Shown one piece after another: positions 1-8,430 of a DNA stretch of 64,000 nucleotides. The notes beneath the pieces were generated by a model. That model ran no database searches, was not told where the DNA came from, and saw only the letters and a list, made by a program, of their open reading frames with translations. Source of the stretch: JBFLVT01 sp036804525 (GTDB taxonomy: Bacteria; Bacillota; Desulfotomaculia; Desulfotomaculales; JASEER01); the NCBI GenBank assembly GCA_036804525.1, contig DAIRSE010000005.1:1-64000 (forward strand). Reading direction: 5' to 3'. Position 1 is the stretch's first letter. Every line of letters starts with the position of its first letter. The position numbers were made by a program, and so were the translations under genes.

Positions 1-179
1 TCATCAGGATTTTCCCCAACCGGGAATCGGTGATCCGTCTTCTGGGCGCCTTGCTGATGGAGTTGGACGAAAAGTGGAGTTTCGGGAACCGCTACTTGGA
101 TATGGCAGAATATCTGGAATGGCGGGAGAAACAGAGAGAAGCTCAAAGACAGGCTTCAAAAGTGCATTGGCTTGGCTAA
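1..179 (+). pseudogene. IS256-family transposase, C-terminal fragment at window edge
   Basis: Reading frame 3 is open from the left edge to a TAA at 177-179. It encodes about 58 residues beginning IRIFPNRESVIRLLGALLME, which resembles the C-terminal end of IS256-family (mutator-type) DDE transposases. The tail is rich in Arg, Glu and Gln. The body of the gene lies outside the window, so I cannot tell whether the element is intact. The match to an IS256-like terminal repeat just downstream supports the assignment. Confidence 0.75.
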
Positions 180-204
180 CTGATGGCTATTTGCCAAGGG
201 AGAG

Positions 205-232
205 TTTTTTACACAGAATTCCGTACTTGATC
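205..232 (+). mobile_element. Right terminal inverted repeat of the IS256-like element
   Basis: About 25 bases after the transposase stop is a T-run followed by ACACAGAATTCCGTACTTGA. This resembles the complement of known IS256 ends (TTTTACACA, a short gap, then CGGACTT). The left end is off-window, so the target-site duplication cannot be checked. The boundary at about 232 is inferred from the repeat. Confidence 0.6.
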
Positions 233-597
233 CTGGTTGGACCCATCGTATTAGTCCCTGTGCAGGAATAAACAAAAGTATTGCTGCCGCCACGGTAGCT
301 AATGTAAAAGGCAAGCTGACCATCCTGCGGAACGTACATACGCATAAACACAGAGCTTCCGGCTGGAATGAGGCTGTCAACGCCGACTTACTCTTGACCC
401 ACTGGCGCCGGTTGGGAATTGACCCACCCGCCAAAGGGAATCGGTGTTAGGCGAATGAAGAATGCTGCTACCGCCTGGACCAATCCCAGAGATACGAGCT
501 GGTAAAACCGGGGCCGGACGCCTACCAGGATCAAGCCCAGAGCCGCTACCAGGATTGCTTCGGGAAAAGACACCAGCAGCATTAAAAGAGTGGTCAT
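233..597 (-). pseudogene. N-terminal remnant of an integral membrane protein, broken next to the IS256-like element
   Basis: An ATG at 597, preceded by AAGGA, opens a frame encoding MTTLLMLLVSFPEAILVAAL and a second hydrophobic segment ending RLTPIPFG. Two membrane helices of this kind are typical of the N-terminus of polytopic sensor-type proteins in this bacterial group. That frame stops at 388. Another minus-strand frame then continues with a third hydrophobic stretch (LPFTLATVAAAILLF) up to the IS-like end. The simplest reading is a membrane protein gene damaged by a frameshift or small deletion and truncated by the insertion. The family is not certain. Confidence 0.4.
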
Positions 598-892
598 ATG
601 GTCCTTGAGAGACCCTCTTCCGGTACCGTTCTTACCGAAACCTGATGCAGTTCTCTATTTTTTCCATTTCGCCAAAAAGTTATGGAATCCCTGTAGGACA
701 TTAGGCCTGGATTGATGTGTTTGAGAAAAAATGTCAGCTATGACTGCAAACCCTTTATAAAACATGACACTTTAAGGGCCTGTTTGGATGATGAAGTGGC
801 AAAAAAAAAAATGGTGCCAGGCAAAATTCTTATTTGTGCGGCTAGGGTAAAGAGGAAGTATTCTTGCTTCTGCAATGAGAATCAGTGGCAGC
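598..892. other. Non-coding stretch with no supported gene
   Basis: AT-rich sequence between the broken membrane gene and the terminator of the 1-5 kb operon. A 68-codon plus-strand frame (712-918) is present but has no ribosome binding site, has biased composition and runs into the terminator hairpin. I see no gene or RNA here. Confidence 0.5.
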
Positions 893-930
893 CAAAAACA
901 ATAAACGGCCTGGCGTAATAATGCCAGGCC
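893..930 (-). terminator. Rho-independent terminator of the dehydrogenase operon
   Basis: A perfect 8-bp stem, GGCCTGGC (907-914) with GCCAGGCC (923-930), is followed on the minus strand by the T-rich run GTTTATTGTTTTT. It lies about 75 bases beyond the stop at 1007 and is oriented to end that operon. Confidence 0.8.
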
Positions 931-940
931 AGAATATCCG

Positions 941-969
941 GTATCTAACGTCGAACGTTAGTTTGATAC
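941..969. other. Short palindrome downstream of the dehydrogenase gene
   Basis: CTAACGT (945-951) and ACGTTAG (955-961) form a 7-bp stem with a 3-base loop, flanked by GTAT and GATAC that can extend it. It lies between the stop codon at 1007 and the terminator. There is no T-tract, so it is more likely an mRNA 3'-end structure than a terminator. Confidence 0.4.
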
Positions 970-1006
970 CGGCCCGCTTTTCAGCCCTTATACTCAAGGC
1001 TTAGGC

Positions 1007-2017
1007 TTACGACTGTTCCTCCATCTTCTCAATAATGGCGTCGGCCATTTCGCTGGTTCCGGCCGGTCCGCCAAGATCGTACGTAACCCGTTTTCCTTCC
1101 CGCAACACCGCAACGACGCCCCGCATCACCCGCGAAGCGGCTTCGGCTTCGCCCAGGTGGCGCATCATCATGACCCCTGACAGGATCGTGGCCAGCGGGT
1201 TGACCTTGTTCATTCCCGTATACTTCGGCGCGCTGCCGTGGACGGGCTCGAACACGGCAATCGCATCCCCGATGTTCGCCCCGGGAGCCACGCCCAGTCC
1301 GCCGACAAGGCCCGCACACAGATCGGAGAGGATGTCCCCGTACAGGTTGGGCATCACCATCACGTCGTAATTCTCCGGCGCCTGCACCAGTTTCATGCTC
1401 ATGGCGTCGACGATCATGTCTTCAAAGGCGATATCGGGATATTCCTCGGCAACCTTGCGCGCGCATTCAAGGAAAAGACCGTCGGTAAGCTTCATGATGT
1501 TGGCCTTGTGCACGGCGGTGACCTTTTTGCGCCCGTCGCGCCGGGCCAGTTCAAAGGCGAACCGGACGATACGCTCGGAGGCATGCCGGGTAATGATCTT
1601 GATGCTCTCGGCGGCGTCCTTGCCCACTCGGTGCTCGATGCCCGCGTAAAGGTCTTCGGTATTCTCACGGACCACGATCAGGTCGATGTTTTCATAACGG
1701 GTGACGATACCGGGCAGGGACTTCGCCGGGCGGACGCAGGCATACAGATCGAGTTCCTGTCTCAAGGTTACGTTAACGCTCCTGAAGCCCTTGCCCACGG
1801 GGGTCGTGAGGGGCCCTTTCAGGGCGACGCCGTTCTTCCTGATAGAGTCCAGGACGTGATCCGGCAACGGCGTCCCGTACTTGGCGATCATAGCCTCCCC
1901 GGCGTCCACGACCTCCCAGTCGATCACCGCGCCCGAGGCGTCGAGAACTCTCCGGGCCGCCAGCGTGATTTCCGGACCGATGCCGTCCCCCGGGATCAGT
2001 GTTACCTTGTGTGCCAC
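1007..2017 (-). CDS. Isocitrate/homoisocitrate/isopropylmalate-type NAD-dependent dehydrogenase
   Basis: A 336-residue member of the isocitrate/isopropylmalate dehydrogenase family, which oxidatively decarboxylates a 2-hydroxy-3-carboxy acid. The start MAHKVTLIPGDGIGPE is canonical. The substrate loop TPVGKGFRSVNVTLRQ keeps Ser80, Asn82, Arg86 and Arg96, the counterparts of E. coli isocitrate dehydrogenase Ser113, Asn115, Arg119 and Arg129. VRENTEDLYAGIEH supplies the next Arg and Tyr. Isopropylmalate dehydrogenases lack the Ser-x-Asn pair, so isocitrate is the likelier substrate; homoisocitrate remains possible. It is the last gene of a four-gene operon with a NifV-like synthase and a two-subunit aconitase, and it is followed by a terminator. 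Substrate is inferred. Confidence 0.85.
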   Translation of the reverse strand: MAHKVTLIPGDGIGPEITLAARRVLDASGAVIDWEVVDAGEAMIAKYGTPLPDHVLDSIRKNGVALKGPLTTPVGKGFRSVNVTLRQELDLYACVRPAKSLPGIVTRYENIDLIVVRENTEDLYAGIEHRVGKDAAESIKIITRHASERIVRFAFELARRDGRKKVTAVHKANIMKLTDGLFLECARKVAEEYPDIAFEDMIVDAMSMKLVQAPENYDVMVMPNLYGDILSDLCAGLVGGLGVAPGANIGDAIAVFEPVHGSAPKYTGMNKVNPLATILSGVMMMRHLGEAEAASRVMRGVVAVLREGKRVTYDLGGPAGTSEMADAIIEKMEEQS

Positions 2018-2035
2018 GGACTAACCTCCAGTCTC

Positions 2036-2545
2036 CTAGTCGAAATTAAAGGTGCCGTACTTGATGAAGTGGGCCGCCAGCCCGCCGTCTTCAAGGATTT
2101 TCAGCATTACGCGCGGAAGCGGCCGGATCTGGATGACAGTATCCTTTGTTACGTTTCTAATGTACCCCGCAGCCATATCCACGACCAGTTCGTCGCCCGG
2201 GTCGATCAGGTCGGTATCGCACTCGATAACGGGGAGACCGGTGTTAATGGCGTTGCGGTAGAAAATCCTGGCGAAAGACTTCGCGATCACGGCCGAGATA
2301 TTGGCGTGTTTTATGGCCAGCGGGGCCTGCTCGCGCGAAGACCCGCAGCCGAAGTTCCGCCCCGCGACGATGAAGTCGCCGGGCGTTATCTTGCTGTAGA
2401 ACTCGGGGTCCAGATCCTCCATCACGTGGGTCGCCAGTTCCCGCATATCCAGCGTCTTAAACTTGTATTTGCCGGAGATGATGTAGTCGGTGTTCACGTC
2501 ATCGCCGAATTTATGGGCCTTGCCGGTCAATTGCACATTTCTCAC
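2036..2545 (-). CDS. Aconitase/homoaconitase/isopropylmalate isomerase-type small subunit
   Basis: A 169-residue swivel-domain subunit of the LeuD/HacB type. It carries the hallmark GRNFGCGSSREQAP near residue 65 and SFARIFYRNAINTGLP near residue 90. The specificity loop reads SGKYKFKT where characterised homoaconitase small subunits have a YLRT-type sequence, so the substrate cannot be assigned from it. It sits 12 bases after the large subunit and 18 bases before the dehydrogenase, as expected for one mRNA. It should pair with the upstream large subunit to interconvert a tertiary and a secondary hydroxy acid by dehydration and rehydration. Confidence 0.85.
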   Translation of the reverse strand: MRNVQLTGKAHKFGDDVNTDYIISGKYKFKTLDMRELATHVMEDLDPEFYSKITPGDFIVAGRNFGCGSSREQAPLAIKHANISAVIAKSFARIFYRNAINTGLPVIECDTDLIDPGDELVVDMAAGYIRNVTKDTVIQIRPLPRVMLKILEDGGLAAHFIKYGTFNFD

Positions 2546-2557
2546 CTGCCTGCGCTG

Positions 2558-3820
2558 TTAGTTGGCCTTGACGAATTCCCGCGGGTCGGTTATCACGCCG
2601 GTTAATGCCGAAGCGGCGACCGTCCCCGGCGATGCCAGGAAGATTTCGGCGTTCCGGTTCCCCATCCGCCCTTTGAAGTTGCGGTTGGCCGTGGAAATAA
2701 CAGTTTCGCCGTCGGACGGAACGCCGTTATGCGTCCCCACGCAGGGCCCGCAGCCGGGCGTGACCACGGCCGCCCCCGCCTCCACGAGAGTGGCCAGCGT
2801 GCCGTCCGCTATAGCCTCAAGGTAAATCCTGCGCGAAGCTGGAGCCACAATGAAACGGACGTCGCGCGATACCTTGCGCCCTTTCAGGATGCCGGCGGCA
2901 ATGCGCAGGTCCTCCAGGCGTCCGTTGGTGCAGGTACCGATGACGGCCTCCTGGATAGGCCGGCCGGCAACCTCGCTCACGGGAGCGGTATTGTCGACGC
3001 GGTGCGGCTTGGCCACCTGCGGTTCCAGGTTTGAGACGTCAAACTCAAGGACCTTTTCGTACCGGGCGTCCGGGTCGCTCTTAACCGCCGCAAAGTCCCG
3101 GTTACTGTAACGGCGGACCCAGCTGAAGGTCTTTTCATCGGCTTCCAACAGGCCGGCCTTCGCGCCCATCTCAATGGCCATATTGGAAATGGTGAACCGT
3201 GCCTCTATGGAAAGGGCGTCAATCGCTTCCCCGACGTATTCTGCGGACATGTAAGTGGCCCCGTCAGCCGTAACCTGCCCGATCAAAAAGAGAATCAGGT
3301 CCTTGCTGTAGACCCCGGCGGGGAGATGCCCGTGACAGACAAACCTGATGCTGGGCGGGACCTTAAACCACATCTTACCGGAAATCAGCGCGGCAGCCAG
3401 GTCCGTAGAACCTACACCGGTGGCGAAAGCATTAAGGGCGCCATACGTACAGGTATGCGAGTCGGCGCCGATGACCAGGCTGCCCGGGCCCACCTGCCCG
3501 CTCTCCAGCATTACCTGGTGGCAAACGCCGTCCCCGATGTCGTACAGACGGCAGCCCGTCTCCCGGGCAAAGTCGCGCATGAGAGTGTGCAGGTTTGAAA
3601 CGCCTTCACTGGGGCTGGGGGCACTATGGTCAATGACAAGAGCGACCTTCGAAGGGTCGAAAAGGCGTTGTCCCTGCATGTTCCGAAAAGCCCGGATGGC
3701 CAGCGGCGACGTCCCGTCCTGCCCCATAATGAAGTCTACATCGGCGACAACGATATCTCCTGCGTAAACCTCGCGGCCGCTCTTGGCCGAGAGGATTTTT
3801 TCGATCATCGTCTGTCCCAT
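2558..3820 (-). CDS. Aconitase/homoaconitase/isopropylmalate isomerase-type large subunit
   Basis: A 420-residue LeuC/HacA-type catalytic subunit. The [4Fe-4S] cysteines are visible in GTCTNGRLEDL (about residue 298) and TPGCGPCVGTHNG (about residue 357). GADSHTCTYGALNAFATGVGSTDLA near residue 118 is the conserved family segment. At 420 residues it matches the short archaeal/clostridial subfamily, which includes aconitase-like and homoaconitase-like members. The ATG at 3820 follows GAGG by 8 bases. The first 16 bases overlap the end of the synthase gene, indicating translational coupling. Confidence 0.88.
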   Translation of the reverse strand: MGQTMIEKILSAKSGREVYAGDIVVADVDFIMGQDGTSPLAIRAFRNMQGQRLFDPSKVALVIDHSAPSPSEGVSNLHTLMRDFARETGCRLYDIGDGVCHQVMLESGQVGPGSLVIGADSHTCTYGALNAFATGVGSTDLAAALISGKMWFKVPPSIRFVCHGHLPAGVYSKDLILFLIGQVTADGATYMSAEYVGEAIDALSIEARFTISNMAIEMGAKAGLLEADEKTFSWVRRYSNRDFAAVKSDPDARYEKVLEFDVSNLEPQVAKPHRVDNTAPVSEVAGRPIQEAVIGTCTNGRLEDLRIAAGILKGRKVSRDVRFIVAPASRRIYLEAIADGTLATLVEAGAAVVTPGCGPCVGTHNGVPSDGETVISTANRNFKGRMGNRNAEIFLASPGTVAASALTGVITDPREFVKAN

Positions 3821-4956
3821 GATTCGTGCCTCTTTCCAAAGTAGTCTTCGTAGATGTACATAAGCTCCTTGTCAAAGAGGGATCGTTTCAGTTCCACGGC
3901 GGTAGCGCGGATGATCGGAAGAAGCTCCTGGGCCTGGTGCCTGGTCAGGTGGATGCCGAACTCGGCGAACTTGGCCCGTACCGCCGCCCCGCCGGAATGC
4001 TTGCCGATGACGATCTGGCGCTCCAGGCCGATTTCTTCGGGGCTGAAGGCCTCGTAAGTCCCTGGGAACTTCAGCGCGCCGTCGGCGTGAATGCCCGACT
4101 CGTGGGCAAACATGTTGGAACCGACGATCGCCTTCCAGCTCGGCAACTCGCGGCCCGACGCCCGGGAAACGTACTCGGCGGCCTCAAGAAGCAGCTCCGT
4201 CTTGAAACCGAGGTCGACCTTGTAGATGTGTTTCAAAGCCATGACGACTTCTTCGAGAGGAGAGTTCCCCGCTCTCTCGCCGAGACCCATGACGGTAACA
4301 CCGATATAGTTGGCTCCCGCCTTAAAGCCGGCCAGGGCGTTAGCCGTCGCCATGCCGAAATCGTCGTGGGTATGCATCTCCACTTCGATACCCACGTTGT
4401 CGATGATAGTCTTCACGTTCTCGTAGGCGGTAAAGGGATCAAGGATACCCACCGTGTCGCAGTACCGCAGGCGATCGGCGCCGGCCTGCTTGCCCTGACG
4501 GGCAAACTCGAGCAGGAACTCCATGTCGCTCCGCGAGGCATCCTCGGCGTTCATCGAGACGTACATACCTTCCTTTTTCGCAAACGCCACGGCAGTCGTG
4601 ATCTGCTCTAGGACCCATTCCCTGGATGCTTTCAGCTTGTGCTTGATGTGGATGTCCGAGGTGGAAATGGATATCGCCACGGCGTCGACGCCGCAGGCGA
4701 TGGAATGTTCAATATCTTTGATGACCGGCCGGTTCCACCCCATGATGCTGGCCTTCAGGCCGGCCTTGCAGATCTTGCGGATGGCCTCCTCCTCGTCGCC
4801 GCCCATAACCGGGATGCCGGCTTCGATCTGGTGCACACCCAGCTCATCAAGGATCTTCGCAATACGCAGTTTTTCGTGGTTGGCAAAAACCACGCCCGCC
4901 GTCTGTTCGCCGTCGCGCAGCGTGGTATCAACGATGAAAATTTTGCGCTCTGACAT
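3805..4956 (-). CDS. NifV-type homocitrate synthase, possibly a Re-citrate synthase
   Basis: An acyl-transferring aldolase of the isopropylmalate/homocitrate synthase family that condenses acetyl-CoA with a 2-oxo acid. DTTLRDGEQ near residue 10 gives the metal-binding Asp and catalytic Arg; HTHDDFG near residue 195 gives the metal-binding His pair; GLGERAGN and AHESGIHADG follow. The sequence resembles NifV closely, including the IGKHSG segment. At about 384 residues it lacks the leucine-binding domain of LeuA. The start is the ATG at 4956 (MSERK), with GGGAGGGG 6 bases upstream, not the frame's earlier codon. No nif genes are visible. With aconitase and an isocitrate-type dehydrogenase in the operon, a Re-citrate synthase role is plausible but unproven. 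Confidence 0.8.
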   Translation of the reverse strand: MSERKIFIVDTTLRDGEQTAGVVFANHEKLRIAKILDELGVHQIEAGIPVMGGDEEEAIRKICKAGLKASIMGWNRPVIKDIEHSIACGVDAVAISISTSDIHIKHKLKASREWVLEQITTAVAFAKKEGMYVSMNAEDASRSDMEFLLEFARQGKQAGADRLRYCDTVGILDPFTAYENVKTIIDNVGIEVEMHTHDDFGMATANALAGFKAGANYIGVTVMGLGERAGNSPLEEVVMALKHIYKVDLGFKTELLLEAAEYVSRASGRELPSWKAIVGSNMFAHESGIHADGALKFPGTYEAFSPEEIGLERQIVIGKHSGGAAVRAKFAEFGIHLTRHQAQELLPIIRATAVELKRSLFDKELMYIYEDYFGKRHESWDRR

Positions 4957-5082
4957 CTGAACCCCTCCCAATTACAAGTTGGCACGCACCTCGTGCACAC
5001 TTCAGTTGGTTTTCTTAGTAGGTTTTTAATGAGAACTGGTTGACTGACTGGCTTGCGGTCCGCCGGAATTATCAATCGAACC

Positions 5083-5110
5083 CTTTGGACGAATAACTTT
5101 GGACGAATAA
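5083..5110. repeat. Perfect 14-bp tandem duplication upstream of the synthase operon
   Basis: CTTTGGACGAATAA occurs twice in succession (5083-5096 and 5097-5110) between gatB and the synthase gene. It is either a recent slippage duplication or a doubled binding site. Nothing else in the 165-base gap is recognisable. Confidence 0.7.
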
Positions 5111-5120
5111 CAACGAAAAC

Positions 5121-6566
5121 TTAGGATTTTGCCAGTTCTTCCCGCAGGTACTCGTTTACCAGGCCGGGGTTGGCCTTGCCCCTGGTTTCCTTCATCACCT
5201 GTCCGACAAGAAAGCCGAGGGCCTTTTCTTTGCCGGCCTTAAAATCAGCTACCGATTTCGGGTTGGCGGCGATAACACGCTGGACGACGGCCCTAAGTTC
5301 AGCCTCGTCGCTGATCTGTACCAGGCCTTTTTCTTCGACAATCTGCTGCGGCTCCTTACCGGTGCTGAACATTTCCTCAAAGACTGTTTTGGCAATTTTG
5401 CCGCTGATAACCCCTCGGTCGATCAATTCCAGCAGGGCGGCCAGCTGCCGGGGCGTGACCGGCCTCGCGGATACATCGGTATTCGTGGCGTTAAGCAGCC
5501 TGGCAAGCTCCCCCATCACCCAGTTGGCGACAATTTTAGGCTGCTGGTAATAAGACAGGCATTCTTCGAAGTAGTCGGCCATCTCCTTTGTGCTCGTCAG
5601 CACGGTGGCATCGTAGGCGGAGAGGCCGAAATCGTTTACGTAACGCCGCTTCCGGGCTTCCGGGAGTTCGGGGAGCTCGCGTCTGACGGCCTCAACCCAC
5701 GAGGGGCTGATCACCAGAGGAGGCAGGTCGGGTTCCGGGAAATAACGGTAATCATGGGCCTCCTCCTTGTTGCGCATCGAAACGGTAACCCCTCGCTCTT
5801 CATCCCAGGTCCGGGTCTCCTGGACGATCCTCCCGCCGTCCTCCAGAACCTGAATCTGGCGCTCGACCTCGTAGGCCAGGGCTTTCTGAAGGGCTCTGAA
5901 AGAGTTCATGTTCTTTATCTCGGTCTTGGTACCGAATTCAGTGGAGCCCTTGGGGCGGACGGAAACGTTGGCGTCACAGCGCAGCGAGCCCTCTTCCATC
6001 TTGCAGTCGGAAACCCCGGTATACTGAATGATGGCCTTTAATTTCTCCAGGTAAGCTTTAGCTTCCTCGGGTGAATCAATGTCAGGCGAGGAGACGATTT
6101 CCAGGAGGGGCACGCCGGTACGGTTATAGTCGACGTAAGAGTAAGGCGTCGAAGCAATTGTGCCCTCGTGGACCAGCTTGCCGGCATCCTCTTCCATGTG
6201 CACCCTGATGATGCCGATGCGCTTGGGGCCGGTTTCGGTCTCTATCTCCAGGTAGCCGTTGTAGGCCAGCGGGAGATCGTACTGGGAAATCTGGTAGTTC
6301 TTGGGCAGATCGGGGTAGTAGTAGTTCTTACGGTCAAACTTGGAAAAACGCGCGATCTCGCAGTTTAAGGCCAATCCAACCTTGATGCCGTACTCCACCA
6401 CTTTCTTGTTGGTAACGGGGAGCACCCCGGGCAAGCCAAGGCAGACCGGGCAGACGTGCGTGTTTGGGTCGCCGCCGAATTCGGTGGTCGACGAGCAGAA
6501 AATCTTGCTGTTGGTTTTTAATTCAACGTGTACTTCCAGGCCGATAACCGCTTCCCATTTGCCCAC
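5121..6566 (-). CDS. gatB: Aspartyl/glutamyl-tRNA amidotransferase subunit B
   Basis: The 481-residue GatB subunit binds misacylated Glu-tRNA(Gln) or Asp-tRNA(Asn) and activates it for transamidation with ammonia from GatA. The family signatures EAVIGLEVHVEL at the N-terminus and RCDANVSVRPKGS near residue 192 are present. The N-terminal zinc site has its cysteines in FCSS and CPVCLGLPG. The C-terminal tRNA-binding tail ends in VMKETRGKANPGLVNEYL. The gene abuts gatA with no gap and is the last of the gatCAB operon. Confidence 0.97.
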   Translation of the reverse strand: MGKWEAVIGLEVHVELKTNSKIFCSSTTEFGGDPNTHVCPVCLGLPGVLPVTNKKVVEYGIKVGLALNCEIARFSKFDRKNYYYPDLPKNYQISQYDLPLAYNGYLEIETETGPKRIGIIRVHMEEDAGKLVHEGTIASTPYSYVDYNRTGVPLLEIVSSPDIDSPEEAKAYLEKLKAIIQYTGVSDCKMEEGSLRCDANVSVRPKGSTEFGTKTEIKNMNSFRALQKALAYEVERQIQVLEDGGRIVQETRTWDEERGVTVSMRNKEEAHDYRYFPEPDLPPLVISPSWVEAVRRELPELPEARKRRYVNDFGLSAYDATVLTSTKEMADYFEECLSYYQQPKIVANWVMGELARLLNATNTDVSARPVTPRQLAALLELIDRGVISGKIAKTVFEEMFSTGKEPQQIVEEKGLVQISDEAELRAVVQRVIAANPKSVADFKAGKEKALGFLVGQVMKETRGKANPGLVNEYLREELAKS

Positions 6567-8039
6567 TTAGGCCACCCCCTTCCCGATGCGAGGCCTTGCA
6601 CGGTGATGTTCCGTGCTTTGCTCAAAGGTATAGGCGATACGCAGCAGCGTTCCCTCGCCCAGCGGCTTGCCGATCAGCTGCAGGCCTACCGGCAACCCGT
6701 CCACAAACCCGCAACACTGGGAGATGCCGGGCAGCCCGGCCAGGTTGACGGCAAGGGTATAGATGTCGGAAAGATACATCGTCAACGGGTCGTCGGTCTT
6801 TTCCCCAAAACGGAAAGCCGTGGTGGGTGCCGTCGGGGACAGGATCGCGTCGAACTTCTCGAAGGCACGCTCGAAATCCCTCTTGATCAGCGTGCGCACC
6901 TTAAGGGCCTTGTTATAGTATGCGTCGTAATACCCGGCCGAAAGGGCGTACGTTCCCAGCATTATGCGCCGCTTCACTTCATTCCCAAAGCCCAGACTCC
7001 TGGTGCGGCTGTACATGTCGATGATGTCTTTGGCGTCTTCCACGCGGAAACCGTAGCGGACCCCGTCGTAGCGGGCAAGGTTCGAGCTGGCTTCAGCCGG
7101 GGCGATGATATAGTAAGTAGGCAGGGCATACCGGGTGTGCGGAAGTGTTGTCTCTTCGACATAGGCGCCTCTTGATTCGAGCACCTTGATGGCCCGTTCG
7201 ACTACTTCCCTTACCCTGCTGTCGAGGCCCTCGCGAAAATACTCCCTGGGGAGGCCGATTTTAAAGCCTTTGATGTCGTCCACCAGGAAAGCCGTGTAGT
7301 CCGGCAGTTCCTGGACTACAGACGTCGAATCCATTGGATCATGACCACAGATGGCGTTCAACACGAGGGCGCAATCAGTGACGTCCTTGGTGAAAGGCCC
7401 TATCTGGTCGAGCGAAGAGGCGAAGGCAATTAGCCCGTACCGCGAGACCGTCCCGTAAGTCGGCTTCATTCCCACTACGCCGCAGAAAGCCGCGGGCTGC
7501 CGAATGGAACCGCCCGTATCGGAACCGAGGGCAAAGATGGCTTCGCCGCTCGCTACGGCGGCTGCCGACCCGCCGCTGGACCCTCCCGGGACGCAGTCAG
7601 GGTTCCAGGGGTTGTGCGTCGGGTAAAAGCCCGAGTTCTCGGTCGAGGAGCCCATAGCAAACTCGTCCAGGTTGGTTTTCCCCACCATTACGGCGCCTTC
7701 CCGGTCCAGTTTTCTTACAACAGTGGCGTCATAAGGGGGAATGAAATTAAACAGTATCTTGGAGGCGCAGGTGGTCCGGACTCCTTTGGTGCAAAGGTTA
7801 TCCTTCAAGGCCATAGGAATCCCGGCCAGGGGCCCTATCTTTTCTCCGTCCCGCAGCCGCTGGTCCACTCTCCGGGCCTGCGCCAGGGCCTGGTCCCGTG
7901 TAAGGGTCAGGTAGGCCTTAACAACTTCCTCGGTTTCCGCTATCCGCTGATAAACGGAGGTGCAAAGCTCCTCGGCGGAAATCTTGCGCTGCAGCAGTAA
8001 GTCGTGCAGTTCGTGGGCGGTAAGCTCGTACAACTCCAA
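6567..8039 (-). CDS. gatA: Aspartyl/glutamyl-tRNA amidotransferase subunit A
   Basis: The amidase subunit hydrolyses glutamine and passes ammonia to GatB. The Ser-cisSer-Lys triad of the amidase family is visible: Lys in MALKDNLC, Ser in GGSSGGSAAAVASG and Ser in GSDTGGSIRQPA. The frame is open from a GTG at 8048, but that codon touches its AGGA. The TTG at 8039 lies 8 bases after AGGAG and gives the canonical start MELYELTAHEL, so I prefer it (490 residues). It lies between gatC and gatB. Confidence 0.96.
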   Translation of the reverse strand: MELYELTAHELHDLLLQRKISAEELCTSVYQRIAETEEVVKAYLTLTRDQALAQARRVDQRLRDGEKIGPLAGIPMALKDNLCTKGVRTTCASKILFNFIPPYDATVVRKLDREGAVMVGKTNLDEFAMGSSTENSGFYPTHNPWNPDCVPGGSSGGSAAAVASGEAIFALGSDTGGSIRQPAAFCGVVGMKPTYGTVSRYGLIAFASSLDQIGPFTKDVTDCALVLNAICGHDPMDSTSVVQELPDYTAFLVDDIKGFKIGLPREYFREGLDSRVREVVERAIKVLESRGAYVEETTLPHTRYALPTYYIIAPAEASSNLARYDGVRYGFRVEDAKDIIDMYSRTRSLGFGNEVKRRIMLGTYALSAGYYDAYYNKALKVRTLIKRDFERAFEKFDAILSPTAPTTAFRFGEKTDDPLTMYLSDIYTLAVNLAGLPGISQCCGFVDGLPVGLQLIGKPLGEGTLLRIAYTFEQSTEHHRARPRIGKGVA

Positions 8040-8076
8040 GCCAATCACTCCTTAGCAGCTCAACCCGGATAACGGT

Positions 8077-8358
8077 CTAAACAATCTTTGGAACCCTGAA
8101 GAAATTCCCTTTCCGGTCGGGGGCGTTAGCCAGCACGTCCTCGACATCGAGGTGCTCTCCGACCTCGTCTTCGCGAAAGATATTTTGCAGTGGCAAGACG
8201 TGCGCCGTGGGGGGGACTTCACTGGTGTCAAGGTCTTGCAAAATCCGGACGTAGTCCAGGATCCGCCCCAACTGGGAAGTGTACATCTCCTCTTCCTCGG
8301 AGGTCAGTTCCAGACGCGCCAGCAGGGCTACGTGTTGAACGTCCTTGCTCGTCAGCAT
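8077..8358 (-). CDS. gatC: Aspartyl/glutamyl-tRNA amidotransferase subunit C
   Basis: A 93-residue GatC belt subunit that stabilises the GatA-GatB interface. LTSKDVQHVALLARLELTSEEEE and the C-terminal RKGNFFRVPKIV are typical. The ATG at 8358 has AGGAG about 8 bases upstream. It is the first gene of gatCAB, with a sigma-A-like promoter about 45 bases upstream. Confidence 0.96.
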   Translation of the reverse strand: MLTSKDVQHVALLARLELTSEEEEMYTSQLGRILDYVRILQDLDTSEVPPTAHVLPLQNIFREDEVGEHLDVEDVLANAPDRKGNFFRVPKIV

Positions 8359-8400
8359 GTCAATGCCACTCCTTTACGCCGGTTGAACTCAATACAAGGT

Positions 8401-8430
8401 ATTATACCAAAAATACCAACGCATAGACAA
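8401..8430 (-). promoter_or_regulatory. Predicted sigma-A promoter of gatCAB
   Basis: On the minus strand TTGTCT (8425-8430) and a perfect TATAAT (8401-8406) are separated by 18 bases. The predicted start of transcription is about 35 bases before gatC. The -10 matches consensus; the -35 matches four of six. Confidence 0.6.

Noticed and set aside
712..918. Plus-strand ORF of 68 codons
   Set aside because: No ribosome site, biased residues, and it overlaps the terminator of the opposite operon.
1238..2605. Plus-strand ORF of 455 codons
   Set aside because: Antisense to the dehydrogenase and aconitase small subunit; a GC-rich shadow frame.
4957..5082. T-box or leucine leader upstream of the synthase
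   Set aside because: No T-box (TGGNACC-like) motif or leader peptide with repeated Leu codons; only the tandem duplication was found.
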